Shown here: piece by piece, positions 21,336 to 32,158 of the stretch | Layout: each line of letters starts with the position of its first letter | Numbering within the stretch: position 1 is the stretch's first letter | Program-made: the position numbers and the translations under genes | From: Macrolepiota albuminosa | Lineage: Eukaryota > Basidiomycota > Agaricomycetes > Agaricales > Agaricaceae | NCBI GenBank assembly: GCA_027475525.1 | Contig: JAMWFC010000051.1 | Coordinates: 1,005,205-1,069,204 of the forward strand | Direction: 5' to 3' | DNA length: 64,000 bases | The notes under the pieces: model-generated | What the model was told of the DNA's origin: nothing | Databases searched by the model: none | Seen by the model: only the letters and a program-made list of their open reading frames with translations

Positions 21336-24210
21336 ATTTGATTGGGTTTTCTTCTCTGGTTCTTCAACTTGCATTGCTTATACTCTTCCTCGAACACAAT
21401 GATAACTTTTTTCCCTTTCGCCGAGCGAGCTCACGAAGCTTCCAACGCGTACGGACAAGATACAAAATGAAACGCCTTTCTCCCAGGAGTAAATCTAGAA
21501 TTTCGTGTCAATGGAATGGTAAATGTGCTTTTAGGACAATCGAAACGAAATGGTGGCGCCACATCTGAATCTACTCCTTGTCTGTCAGTTTGTGAGGGAG
21601 ACAAGGACGTATGATAAGAGAAACTGCAAGATAGCTCTTGAATCTAGGACAACAGAGTTGGAGGTAAAGGGCAACGGAGACATGATTTTTGACTTGCGTG
21701 GGGCCAGGGCAAGCTCGAGCTCGCTCTGGGTCTGGAATGGAGGTTGGTATTTTTTGGTTGAATTTTTCTTAGACCATGAGATAGGTCTTGGCAACGGCTG
21801 GACCGGGTCTTGGCATAGAAACTGTGACTCCTGAACGTCACAATGATGTGAAGATGGATTACTCTTAACAATAGACCGAACTGTGGCTTAGCTTGGATCA
21901 TGAACTACCAACTATCTTATCTTCACGACTCAACACAACACGATTGCTATGAACGAGGGTGCACAGCCAGATGAAAGATCGTTCAGAAGTACAGGAACCA
22001 ATTCCTGTTATACGCTTCACAAAAAATAGCTGGCAAGAGCAGACCCATCAACTCCATGTTTCTGGAACCACGTTAGTATCCAAGACTGTCAAATGGCTTT
22101 CATGTCAGGCCCTATTCTTCTCGTTCTCCTTACATAAGCCTGCGGTACACCTATCCATGAAACTATTGAAATCTTTTGGTAATTACACCCGTCAATGTCT
22201 CGAGACACACTGGCCCAGCACACATTCCTAATTTTCGACATCAGACGTCCCCTTCCCAGCTTCCAAGCATTTTTCTCGACCAAGAAAATGTATTGGTCAA
22301 CACCAAGTCTCGAATTTTCGGTCGCTTCTCAAAGGAGAGGGTGCCAGATTCCCAATGTCTGAAATGACTGACGAACCCAACAAGCTCAAGGTCTCCTCAT
22401 TTCTCCTCATTGAAGCAGAAGTTTCTCTTCCTGATCCGTGAATGACCGTGGTCGGTCGGTCTTGAACCATGAATGCAGGAGCACATCGATAGTCATTTGT
22501 TATCAGAAGACCTTTCCACCTGCAATGTTCTCCTCTTCTGAGCATGATTCTAAGGTAAGTCCACACTTATAGCCGACTTCGACTGGGATTGACGCTTTCC
22601 TTATACGTGGACCTTGTTGAATAACATATATCACAAGATCGTCGTCGTCGAAAAAATCGACGTTCTCGACAATACCAAAGGTAACCTTTGAGATCCGTTT
22701 CCACCTTCTCCGACGCAATTAGTTGGTCAAGGACCTTAATTTTAACTGGTTTCCATCGCCTGTCGGTCTCTAGAAAAAACTCTTCGTACAGAACCATTTC
22801 TCGAGATGACTTCTGAATCGCTTCAGTCTTGCATTTCCAAATCTGGAGTGCTTTTCTGTTCCTTCAATAGCACTTATTATATTGTTCCATCTTCGCAGCC
22901 AGCTCGTCGCTTCCTTATCGCTCCCGGTTGACGCAAACCCCGGTCTTTCATGATAACAGCTTCTTTGTAAAGTTTGCAAGCTATATCTCTGGTTCGTCAT
23001 TACAGACATTTCGTCAAGCACCCTCAGACCACAATAATTATGCTATTATGATTTGAAGGATGCATAACCCCTTTGCCTTTGACGCAACATAACAAAGTTC
23101 GCCGGTTCTTCTTTTTAACAAAAGATCAATTGCGTCCATATCTATACGCGGCTCTGTCGGCTTTATTGGTGCTGAATGACTGAGGTGATGATGTATTCTA
23201 GTTAAGACTTAGAAACAAAATGAACTTTTCGATCCATGGGTTGTGCAAGCTGGTGACGACTTCCTGTAACCTGAGGTATCTTAGGCGCTAGAGATCACGA
23301 ACGGCCTTTCTGGTGTCGCTCGCAATTATAAGGGTTTCATTGACATTCCTAGGCTTGGTCCAAACACGCATAGGACTAAATTGACCTGAGGCATATAGCA
23401 CGAAGGTTTTTCCCTTTCTATACCATGCAAGAACACTAAGGAAGGAGGTGTCACTTTTGTAACTGCAACCCATGCAATCTGCCACTGGAGGATAAGGTCA
23501 CATAGTTTATCTTCGGGAAGTAGAGTCGGTTTTCACGTCCACATCTCTACGAACTTGGGCGATCAACCACACATCTCTAGTGCAATTGTTACTGTTGGTT
23601 CGTGATACCAGCAACAAACTCTTGTCCGCCAGAGATACCTGGGACTTAACGCCTCGTGAACACCATCCGGGTGTCAAACGCAATGTACCATCCTTCACAC
23701 TCTAACATTTTCACTTCGCACCCTTATTAGAAGCATTATCTGCTTCAATTCCCTTTGCTTTGGTCTTGGTCACAAGTTGCTCATTGTGAACTTCAGTCTG
23801 AAGTGCGAGATCATAGGCTAGTCTCAAAGCATCCGGTTGTACGATATACTAAAAATGAATTCACGGAACAATATCAAGTCTATATACCTGATTTCATAGG
23901 TATTGGAAGGTACTGACTGCACTATCCTCAGGTTTTAACTTTGGTCAAGCACACATGAGCAAAGGATTATTTAAGTGATGGTCTTAAGGAAATAAACTTC
24001 GTTGTCTGCACTGAACTGGCCAGACAAGCCAGATCAGCTACGACCACTGGATCAGACTGTGCGATGTAATATATTGTACAGCCTTCTACTGTGTAGCGAA
24101 ATTTCAAGTGGATCATCTCTCACAGTCCCATATTTAGTTAGTCACGCTTTTCAAAACATTATCGGAAAAAGATTCGGAAATCCTGCTCACTGACCTTCAA
24201 GTCTAGTGAC
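21336..24210. other. gene-poor block with coding-like fragments
   Basis: I can assign no complete gene across this 2.9 kb. Three minus-strand stretches look partly coding. Near 22990-22690 two exons read KLYKEAVIMKDRGLRQPGA and MVLYEEFFLETDRRWKPVKIKVLDQLIASEKVETDL. Near 23698-23290 are weaker pieces. Near 23848-23711 a possible last exon reads YIVQPDALRLAYDLALQTEVHNEQL and closes with a stop. None belongs to a family I recognise and none has a clear start. The block may hold decayed genes or divergent lineage-specific ones. No transposon signature was seen. Confidence 0.4.
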
Positions 24211-24740
24211 ATGTCGACTCTTCGGCACCGTGAAGATGTCGATAAAGCCCACGAGATACAGAAAAGGGCGGCGATTTACGTCCGTTGCTCTCTTGGCATT
24301 CATACCAACTATTCTCATCAACATTAGGGAGGCGCACGGGCAACTGCGATTGGGCTAGGACTGGCTGTTATCGTCCACTACTCCTGGCCAATGTTCCGGT
24401 AGTGCACATTTTCGAGTAGTTTTCTCTCATCATAGTCTCATGTTTCACAAGGCGGCAACCGCTTGCTTTCAAAGGGTTTCTTGTTTCCACTTGTGCGTTG
24501 GAAAGTCGACCTTTCAAACTGATAATCATGTTTGTATTTTACCTAGTTACCGTCTTTGGCATGGTTTTTAGCGCAGAGGATGCGCTTCAAGCTCACGAAG
24601 CGAAACAGCGTTATGTTGAAAACGACGTGCGCAAGCAAGCTCGTTATGACCTTGCGCGTCGCGGAATTATTGCGACAGAAACCGAAATCGCAAAATGGAA
24701 AAAGGAGAAAATGGACGGTATTGAATCATTAGAACCATGA
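24211..24740 (+). CDS. small two-TM protein, probably mitochondrial (Rcf2/Rcf3-like, tentative)
   Basis: The ATG at 24211 gives MSTLRHREDVDKAHEIQKRAAIY. Three introns follow (near 24280-24330, 24400-24451 and 24493-24544). The spliced protein continues GGARATAIGLGLAVIVHYSWPMFRRQPLAFKGFLVSTFTVFGMVFSAEDALQAHEAKQRYVENDVRKQARYDLARRGIIATETEIAKWKKEKMDG. Two hydrophobic helices separated by a basic loop, then a charged helix, resemble the N-terminal half of Rcf2 and the Rcf3 proteins of respiratory supercomplexes. That assignment rests on layout only. The end is either unspliced at 24740 or a short splice to an early stop. Confidence 0.6.
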
Positions 24741-24931
24741 TGTTTGAATTTTGCATACACTCATGGATTCGTATAATTCTTGTCTAGGGATATAACAGAG
24801 AGCGCCGAATTCTTAAACTTCAACAGAACATGTCCAGAGAAAGCCTCGAGACAAATTAAGTACAAGAAGTGATGTCTGAAAGAGGCCAGAAATCCAGTAT
24901 ACATGTGGGTTTACACTAGAATCCATCGTTA

Positions 24932-27107
24932 CTAGAATCCTGGTTGAGTGTAATGTGCTTGCGTGGTCCATTGGCCTTGACTGTCAACATGTGGAGGATT
25001 GGGTAATGGACCAGGATGATAAGACTGGCTCTGGTCGGAAACATGCGGTGGCGGGGGAGGGATCGGGAGCGGGTAGTTTGTAAAATCGGTCGGTGGGAGA
25101 GGTGGTGGCGGTGGAAGCTGATATATTTGCTGAGGTGCTTGTTGATAAACCACAGGCGGATGAGGTAGGCTGGACTGATGCCGGGTGGTGCGAATAGGTG
25201 ATTGCGAGCTTAACGGCGGCGGAGGCGGAGGTACGATAGCAGCCTGGCTAGTAGATTGAGATTGTCCTACAGCGTACTGTAAAGGTGGCGGCGGTGGCGG
25301 CGGGGGTTGTTGTAAAACACTGTTAGTAGAATAGATAGTAGTAACAGGTTGGGAAGGTGTAAACGAGTTGATCGGTGGCTGAACCGTTGCAGGATTGGCA
25401 GAATACGAAAGAGAGGCCGGTGGTTGCGTATATACAACTTGCGGCTGCAAAGGTAGCGGCCTTGAATTTGTTGATGAAGTCGTGTTGTAAGCGGAGGTCG
25501 TCGAACTATTAGCGACAGCCTCATGTGACGGGGAGGATGTTGTCGCAAATGCCTGATAACCTTGTGTAGGTGGAGCCTGAACCAATGGTAACTGACTTTG
25601 TAGTGATGGTGTTGAGTATGTGGGCGGAACTGGTGTCGTCGAAGGGGGATATTGTGCATACTGGAACGACTGTGACTGAGGGAACGATTGTTGAGGGACA
25701 AAATTACCGGATGAAGAGGGCACAAGATACGAGTCAGGTGCTGTTTGTGAGACGTATCCTGGTCGAGGATTCAATTGAGACGCGTTGTACATGGTAGCGT
25801 GGCCTCCAGAAACAGAGGGTTCCGAAGAATGAGAGGGAAGTGGCGTAAATCCCGAAGAGCTGGACAATGGCATGAAACCAGAGGAAGACGCGGGAATACT
25901 GTATCGCGATCCACGAGCTGGAGGAACATACGGGGCTTGATAATTGGGACCCGAAGTTCGTATGTGTTGAGTAGATGAACCAGGTGAATCATAAGTATAT
26001 GTTAAGATCTCAGATATACTCTGGTCATGCCCATGGGAACGATGAGGCGAGACAGTTGAATAGCTATTTTGAGACGGAGGCCTAGGAGTATGGACATCCT
26101 GGGGGGGCTGCATCAATGACACATCAGCGATGCAACAAAAACTGATAATAATAGGTTAACCTACCGGAAAACTATCTCTCCGTCGATGATCGGATATTCC
26201 CATTTCTCTGAACTCGCTGGCTACGGTATCGGCAGATCGTTCGTACGGTGGCACGTATAAATCAAGTTTAGCAAGAGAGCTTGACGCTCTCAACGACGAC
26301 GGTATATTGTCAGAAGTTTTCCTGGAATGGTCAAAGACATTGCCAGCAGACACAATCCGAGAAGCTCCATTGAGAGGTCCAGAAGTGGAATCTCCGCCTG
26401 TGGGGACAAAAGATCCCGGACCCCCATACTGTTTGCTGTTCGCTGGCTTCGGCGCGACTTTCTTCTCAGGCGGAGGTTCCTGAAGGGCAAGCGTCAGTCA
26501 AGATAAAGAATATAGAGAATGATGTGGACAATTACGTTTGACCAAAAAGTCAATTCAAGATAGACTTTGCCCGCAAATTTGTCCTTATTCATTAATGTGA
26601 ACCATTCTGTAAGTTGGACATTGAGTACCGCATGAGGGCGACAAGATTTTCAAGCACTGACCATCTGTCTCTCCCTTGGTCAAAACTTCAGTAAGATCTA
26701 CATCCGCTTCACCAATAAGATCAGGTTCTCGTGCATCGTCTGCGAAACACGCGATCTTCATAATCCAGCCTCCCTTCACCTTCTTCGGCCCCCTGATATC
26801 CTTCGGTGGCGGTTTCGGGGGAGTACCGTCCACAGTGGTCGTAAGACTGCTCTGGTCTTCATGGAGAGTAAAACGAAGCTCTTCGTCCCATTCTGGATGT
26901 TGCCCGCCTCGTTTAATGGCCTTTGTTCTACGTTTTTCTCCGTTATGGGTCACTAAACAGTACGGATCTTGTTTTCCAATGTGTCGTTTGTTCGGTAGAT
27001 GGTTCTGGGGCGGGAAGTGAGATAAGTGACGAGGAACTAAAACTACAACAAACTGCTTTGAGAACCACGACGATGAGGGTCCCGATCTCTCGAGGAGTGG
27101 CTGACAT
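24932..27107 (-). CDS. C2-domain protein with proline-rich tail (Inn1/Fic1-like)
   Basis: Exon 1 reads MSATPREIGTLIVVVLKA and exon 2 NHLPNKRHIGKQDPYCLVTHNGEKRRTKAIKRGGQHPEWDEELRFTL. This is a classic C2 fold with the K-Q-D-P-Y loop. ADDAREPDLIGEADVDLTEVLTKGETDEWFTL completes it. After FAGKVYLELTFWSN comes a disordered region of more than 500 residues dense in PPP and PxxP motifs, ending TQAHYTQPGF at 24932. A single N-terminal C2 domain followed by SH3-ligand-like proline clusters is the architecture of the cytokinesis proteins Inn1 and Fic1. That role is inferred. Four introns, near 26100-26160, 26480-26535, 26600-26665 and 27000-27050, splice in frame. Confidence 0.82.
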
Positions 27108-27382
27108 CGTTATATAGACAACTAAATAAGCAAGATGGGTTTGGATATGGAGGGCATGAAGCTGTCAAATTTAAAAACGACCTTAAGAGGACTGTGGCAA
27201 GCCAGGACGCCAATGGAATATGGCGTTTCGGCATTGTTGCTTTGACAGCTTCGGACTTTTATGGTTTTCTGACTTCAAATTTTGATCAATGGATTTCACA
27301 AATGAATTTAGTCCAGAACTTGTTCACAAGGTAGAACACATTGTAACTATGATAATTCTCCGGGAAACCGTAGTCGTGTCAG

Positions 27383-29860
27383 TTATTGACCTGGTTTGTA
27401 ACTTTTGTTCGTCGTCAAAATCAATTCCGGCTTTCGATCAGCTAAGTCTAAAATCATTTCCGCGAAATAACTATTCGCCCACGCGAACCATGGACGTGTA
27501 TAATCGGTGGGTGAGTAGATCGATTGTGATTCGTGAATGAGGCCAAGCTTGTTGGTGTTCTGACAACACATGTCGGTTGAGAAGAGAAACAGGTAAAAAA
27601 AAAATATAATAGCGCACATTGGCAATTGTATAGAGTAACTCGAGGATCTCCTCATCATCGTCTGATCCAAATATCGCTGAAATCAGGGACATAGGCCTGA
27701 GGATTTTATCGGATCTATTTACTTCGACGATAAAAAGGATATCTTACCAAGGATGCCACGGATCGACATGTGGCCCACTGATTAGTGTATGAATTAAACG
27801 ATAAGGCCTCTGGCAACGTATAAAGATGGATCTTGATGAACTCACCCTATGCCTCTGAACATTGACCCTGCAGCGAAATAAGGATTACCGCCCGATAGCA
27901 GAAGTTTGCGCGTAGCTTGGTAGGCGGTATGGTTCTTCTCCAGAAAACCCAGATACGGAAGGGACAAAAGTGACTGAAAGGTCACTTAGAAAAGGGGAGG
28001 AAATGAAGTACAACGAGCTTACAGGAACATTGGCGTCATCCATCACGTACCGACCACCGAAGCCTGTACTTTCAAGTGTAAACATTCACAGGGAAGCGAC
28101 TGATGAAGTAGAGCTTACCGTTAACTTCATATGCGAAGATATTATCAACGACCTGTAGTACATTTACAGTGTTGTCTAGATTGCACGAACAATAAGTTAC
28201 CGTATGTGTCCATATAGCATCGTTCAATCTGGAACTCCAAGTTTTCGCTTCCTTGCTGAGGTCCGGCATTTGGCCAATAGCATCTAAAACCTCCGCGAGA
28301 TGTGTCAATTCAACACTCAACATAGCATTTGCAGGCGTAAGGAAAGCTGAAAATGCACGAAAGACTTAGAACACTCCAAAGCTAAAGACAGAGGAAAGCT
28401 CACCGAATGTACTCAAATCGTCAGATGGTCTGTGATGGGTGCCTACAAGACCAGTATAGGCTTTAGGTTCACCATTTCCGTGATTATTTACTTGTGGAGA
28501 AAGCGAACCGCCACCGCCTGTCCAGTTGTAATAAGAAATAAAGTTGAAATCTGCATCAAAAGTGGGCTGCGATTGTTCATTTATGACGCGGAAGACTTGG
28601 GTAATGGCAGCGCGCCCTGATAAAGAGGGTTGGCTGGAATATTGTACAATTCATAGGAGAAAACATACAATTATCATTTAGGAAAGAAGCGTCCTGAGTA
28701 GCTTGATAATAGGACCGGGATAGTTTCAAGAAGCCACAGAGAGAATCGATCTCATACTAACATTATTGTTGATGATGAATGTAGGTAGGGGGGGCCTCAA
28801 ATGGGGTTTTGACACAAACCTTGCATTCAAATACAGTCTGATTATTGACTGGGCTGAAGAAAATGCAATGATAAGTCCTTCGCACATTTTGCTCTAATCG
28901 ATACTTACGGGTTGACAGTAACGCCGTCTGCCCAATCATTATGAGATGGTGCCAGGCCACTCTCTGGAGGAGGCTGAAACGCGCCACCTAAAAGCTACCG
29001 TTAACGGTGGACCTTGAACGGCGGAGTTGCTCAGGGTTACAATACGGATATTCAGCAACATAACGAGCTTCGTTATTAATGACTGCTTTCACTAAAGAAG
29101 CAAGCTTAGAGTCCACTCCTAGAAGAGAGTGATAATGTGCGAACTGTGTTCATTAGTGTATGGAGAGAAATCAGACTACTGCTAACTAACTTGATTTGCA
29201 GTGTCACGTAGCCATTGTGCACTAATTGGACGATCAAGAACAGTTCGGTCGATGTGAAAGGAGACAAACGTAATATCCTTGGTCAATTCTCAGTTGATAA
29301 GTTAGTGCCAGACAATCTGCGTACTTACGCCAGTAATGATGAATGCCAGGTTCTCCGTCTGCATAGTAACATTCAGGATAGAAGAGGACGATGCAGAAAC
29401 TTGAAAGTCTTACAGAGTTATAGTATTTTACGGTTGTGTCTGTACCCGGTCATTAGTGCGCCTTTTTCATGATCCTTAACATTACCTAGCGTATTAGGAA
29501 AAGTATTCTCGAAAAGTCTGGCAAGATCTGGGTCCTTGAGCAGCGACCTCATGTCATCGATTACTTTCTGCGTTGTCTCATTGTAAATCATAAAATCCAG
29601 AGGGTCCCGTGTGACTGAGTACCTCAACGGCTGAGCTATTGAACGTGCGGCACACTGGATCTGGCCGCATGAAAGGCAACGCGAGAGGACCTGACGAAGG
29701 GGCACCATGTGGGTTCTATAGAAACGTAAGCGAACGGATTGAGGGAGAGGGAAATCCTCGAGACCTGAGAGTAAGTTGTATAATCTGGACATTGAGCTTG
29801 AGTGGTTGATACAACTGCGGTGGTGATAACCAGAGTGCTTATTCCGATCCTTGTCTTCAT
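27383..29860 (-). CDS. GH125 exo-alpha-1,6-mannosidase, secreted
   Basis: This is predicted to trim alpha-1,6-mannose from mannans or N-glycans. The signal peptide is MKTRIGISTLVITTAVVSTTQAQCPDY. The mature part carries the family blocks in order: RPDPVCRTFNSSAVEKVIDDM, DPDLARLFENTFPNTLDTTVKYY, LAFIITGDI with AQWLRDTANQ, LVKAVINNEARYVAEYPYCN, AFQPPPESGLAPSHNDWADG, NNQTVFECK, EIDSLCGFLKLSRSYY, YTGLVGTHHRPSDDLSTF, FLTPANAMLSVELTHLAEVLD and the closing YTRPWFAWANSYFAEMILDLADRKPELI. The catalytic residues in TGDI..QWLRD and the His/Arg-rich RPSDD loop are present. A dozen or so introns are needed. The frame stays open at those I checked. The end is 27383. Confidence 0.88.
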
Positions 29861-30380
29861 TGCATGCAACATGCTGGAACAGCGGATTGAAATCTCTTTT
29901 ATGGCACCCACAAGTGTTCTCTGGAGCTCATATATAGACAGCATCATATGGTACAGAAACTTTCAGCGACCACGAGACCGCAAGTAATAATGCTTCGAAT
30001 TCGATTGTGTAGCATGGATCTTGTGACCATTGGAATCATCCAAGAACATTAATGGTAAAACAAGCCTGAAGTTTGCTTTACTTGTATCGGCGAGATGAAT
30101 GAAGAGAGAAGAAAAAAAGAGCACTGAATCAAGTATAGAATGAATCACAAGGCCCGAGGACGCATTGAATACACCTACGTCCCTACGTGGTAACGAACAG
30201 AGACATTATGGATACAAGCATCAATGCGACACAGGGTATATGAACCGCATAATACGAGGTACAAGGATGTATGTGGCAGATGTCGATAAAACAGATTCGG
30301 ATGAGCGCATAGAATACAGAAGTGGGATCATACAGGGGATAATATATAGCATGCATGTCATATGATAATGAGAAACTTTC
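29861..30380. other. intergenic stretch
   Basis: This separates the GH125 start from the 3' end of the next minus-strand gene. No coding or RNA feature is apparent. Confidence 0.45.
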
Positions 30381-32045
30381 CTACGTCGTGTCTGCACCAT
30401 GGCCAGGTGAAATTCCAGAAGATCCGTCCTCATCAAGGCGTGTCTGAGTATTGGACACGAACTTAATAATCTGTGCATGTTCTTTGTGTTCCCCATCGTT
30501 AACAGGTTCAGTCACATCAATCAACACCTTACGATCCGCAACATCGGCATTGGCCACGGTCAAATTACCGTCTGAGGTTTCTCTTCCTTCATTGGAAGGA
30601 GACTCAACAGAAACACCACTGACAGGCGATAAGTCATCTCTGTCTTTGACATCATCGAGACGCTCGTGGCCTGGATTGTCAACAGTCAGAATGCCCGCCT
30701 TGAGGCTGTTCGATGTCTGTTGACTCCTTTCTCGTGTCAATGACGGTGACCCAGCACCTGCTTGAATTCGCGCACTCCATCCACTCGCTTCACTTTCCCA
30801 ACTGCCTCTTCGCGTACTACGCGGTCTTAAGGCACGGACACTAGCATCGACGTCCCGTTCATCAAGTCTCTCGTCATCCCCGAGGACAAACTGACTCGTG
30901 CTTTCAACATCTCCGTAGGTGATACTGCCTCCGAATTGGGACAAAGAGTCACCAACACCTCGAGCAGATGTGGTGGTTGACTGACCCATGTTCATACGCA
31001 CTCCTGGTATCGCATAGGCGGATGAAGCAAGGGTTAAGACCGAGGCATTATCCAAGGGCGGGGAGGAAGGTCGAGGGTTGTTCCGGGGATGATGTGTGGT
31101 GTGTAATGGTGCTTGTAACGCAGCATGGCCTTGAATGCCGAGATGCGTCCCCGAGTTAGTGAAAGATGAGGGACGCGATGAGGACTGGGGAAGGGTAGAG
31201 AAAGTGATAGATGCCCCGCTACCGTGAACACCCGCATTGCTAACGGAGGAATTCCGCATATGTGGGAAGCGGTTGGCATAAGTAGAAGGTGTCGTAGGTG
31301 CCTGAGCGATATGCGCCATGCCATTCCCATTCATGTCGATACTAAGCAAAGTGGTAGGCTTCGTGCTGGCCGCAATGCTTCTAAAGGTACGAGGATCTGA
31401 GAGATACGACGAAGAAGACCGGGAGGGAGAAGGAGATGGAGGGACACTAGGTGGTATTGGACGGAGCGACGCGTCGTCGTCAGCTTCCTGTACACTGGCA
31501 GGTGACCAAGTTGATTCTCGCGCGACAGATGACTCCTCGAGCGAGTGGTCGTCACGACCATCCATCGAGTATTGGTCATCTCCGTTCAAAGAGATGGTCC
31601 GTCGCTGTGTGGCTCCTCCAAGTGAATCGTGTCTGCCATGTCTGCTGGGTCCATAGGTCGGAGATGGCACCGGTGAGGAGGCTACCCGTGGGATGGTACG
31701 TGAGGATGATGGGTTTGGACCAACTCTGCTTTTGCTCAATGCAATGGCCTCAGTAACTGCACGATGGTTATCCGTTCTCTTCGATCGTCCAGTGCCTGCG
31801 AGCTTTCTCTGGAACCAGGTAATAATCGGTTTGCTTGAGCGGGCAGAGAGGGGCTTTTGCTGTGGTTTAGGAGAAGGTTCGAGCGCGGATTGTGAGATAG
31901 GCTTAGCCTTGGATGGAGATGACTTAAGAGACGTGCGTCCGTTGGAATCTGAATGTGTCTTCTCAGTAGATAATGCTACAGGAGGCATGAGGCAGCACGG
32001 AAAATCCAGGTGGACGATAAGCAGAATGGAGGCAAGCTTTGCCAC
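30381..32045 (-). CDS. large Ser/Pro-rich disordered protein, unknown function
   Basis: A continuous 554-codon frame without introns ends in ISPGHGADTT at 30381. It is disordered and Ser-rich throughout, with charged clusters (DDERLDERDVDASVRALRPRSTRRGSWESEASGW). The only stretch that looks conserved or folded is PIITWFQRKLAGTGRSKR near the N-terminus. The first 25 residues are hydrophobic in an odd way (MAKLASILLIVHLDFPCCLMPP). A CTGTAG acceptor lies just after them, so the true protein probably begins with an upstream exon and joins at ALSTEKTHSD. Antisense ORFs of 60-150 codons here are shadows. Confidence 0.7.
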   Translation of the reverse strand: MAKLASILLIVHLDFPCCLMPPVALSTEKTHSDSNGRTSLKSSPSKAKPISQSALEPSPKPQQKPLSARSSKPIITWFQRKLAGTGRSKRTDNHRAVTEAIALSKSRVGPNPSSSRTIPRVASSPVPSPTYGPSRHGRHDSLGGATQRRTISLNGDDQYSMDGRDDHSLEESSVARESTWSPASVQEADDDASLRPIPPSVPPSPSPSRSSSSYLSDPRTFRSIAASTKPTTLLSIDMNGNGMAHIAQAPTTPSTYANRFPHMRNSSVSNAGVHGSGASITFSTLPQSSSRPSSFTNSGTHLGIQGHAALQAPLHTTHHPRNNPRPSSPPLDNASVLTLASSAYAIPGVRMNMGQSTTTSARGVGDSLSQFGGSITYGDVESTSQFVLGDDERLDERDVDASVRALRPRSTRRGSWESEASGWSARIQAGAGSPSLTRERSQQTSNSLKAGILTVDNPGHERLDDVKDRDDLSPVSGVSVESPSNEGRETSDGNLTVANADVADRKVLIDVTEPVNDGEHKEHAQIIKFVSNTQTRLDEDGSSGISPGHGADTT

Positions 32046-32158
32046 AGTTAATATTCAAAGACAGCCGCGGTATTGCGTAACATGTCCAACTCCGAATCAG
32101 ATGCGACTTTGTACACAGGTTCTTTTGACTATAATCAACGTTACATACGCTTAATGTT

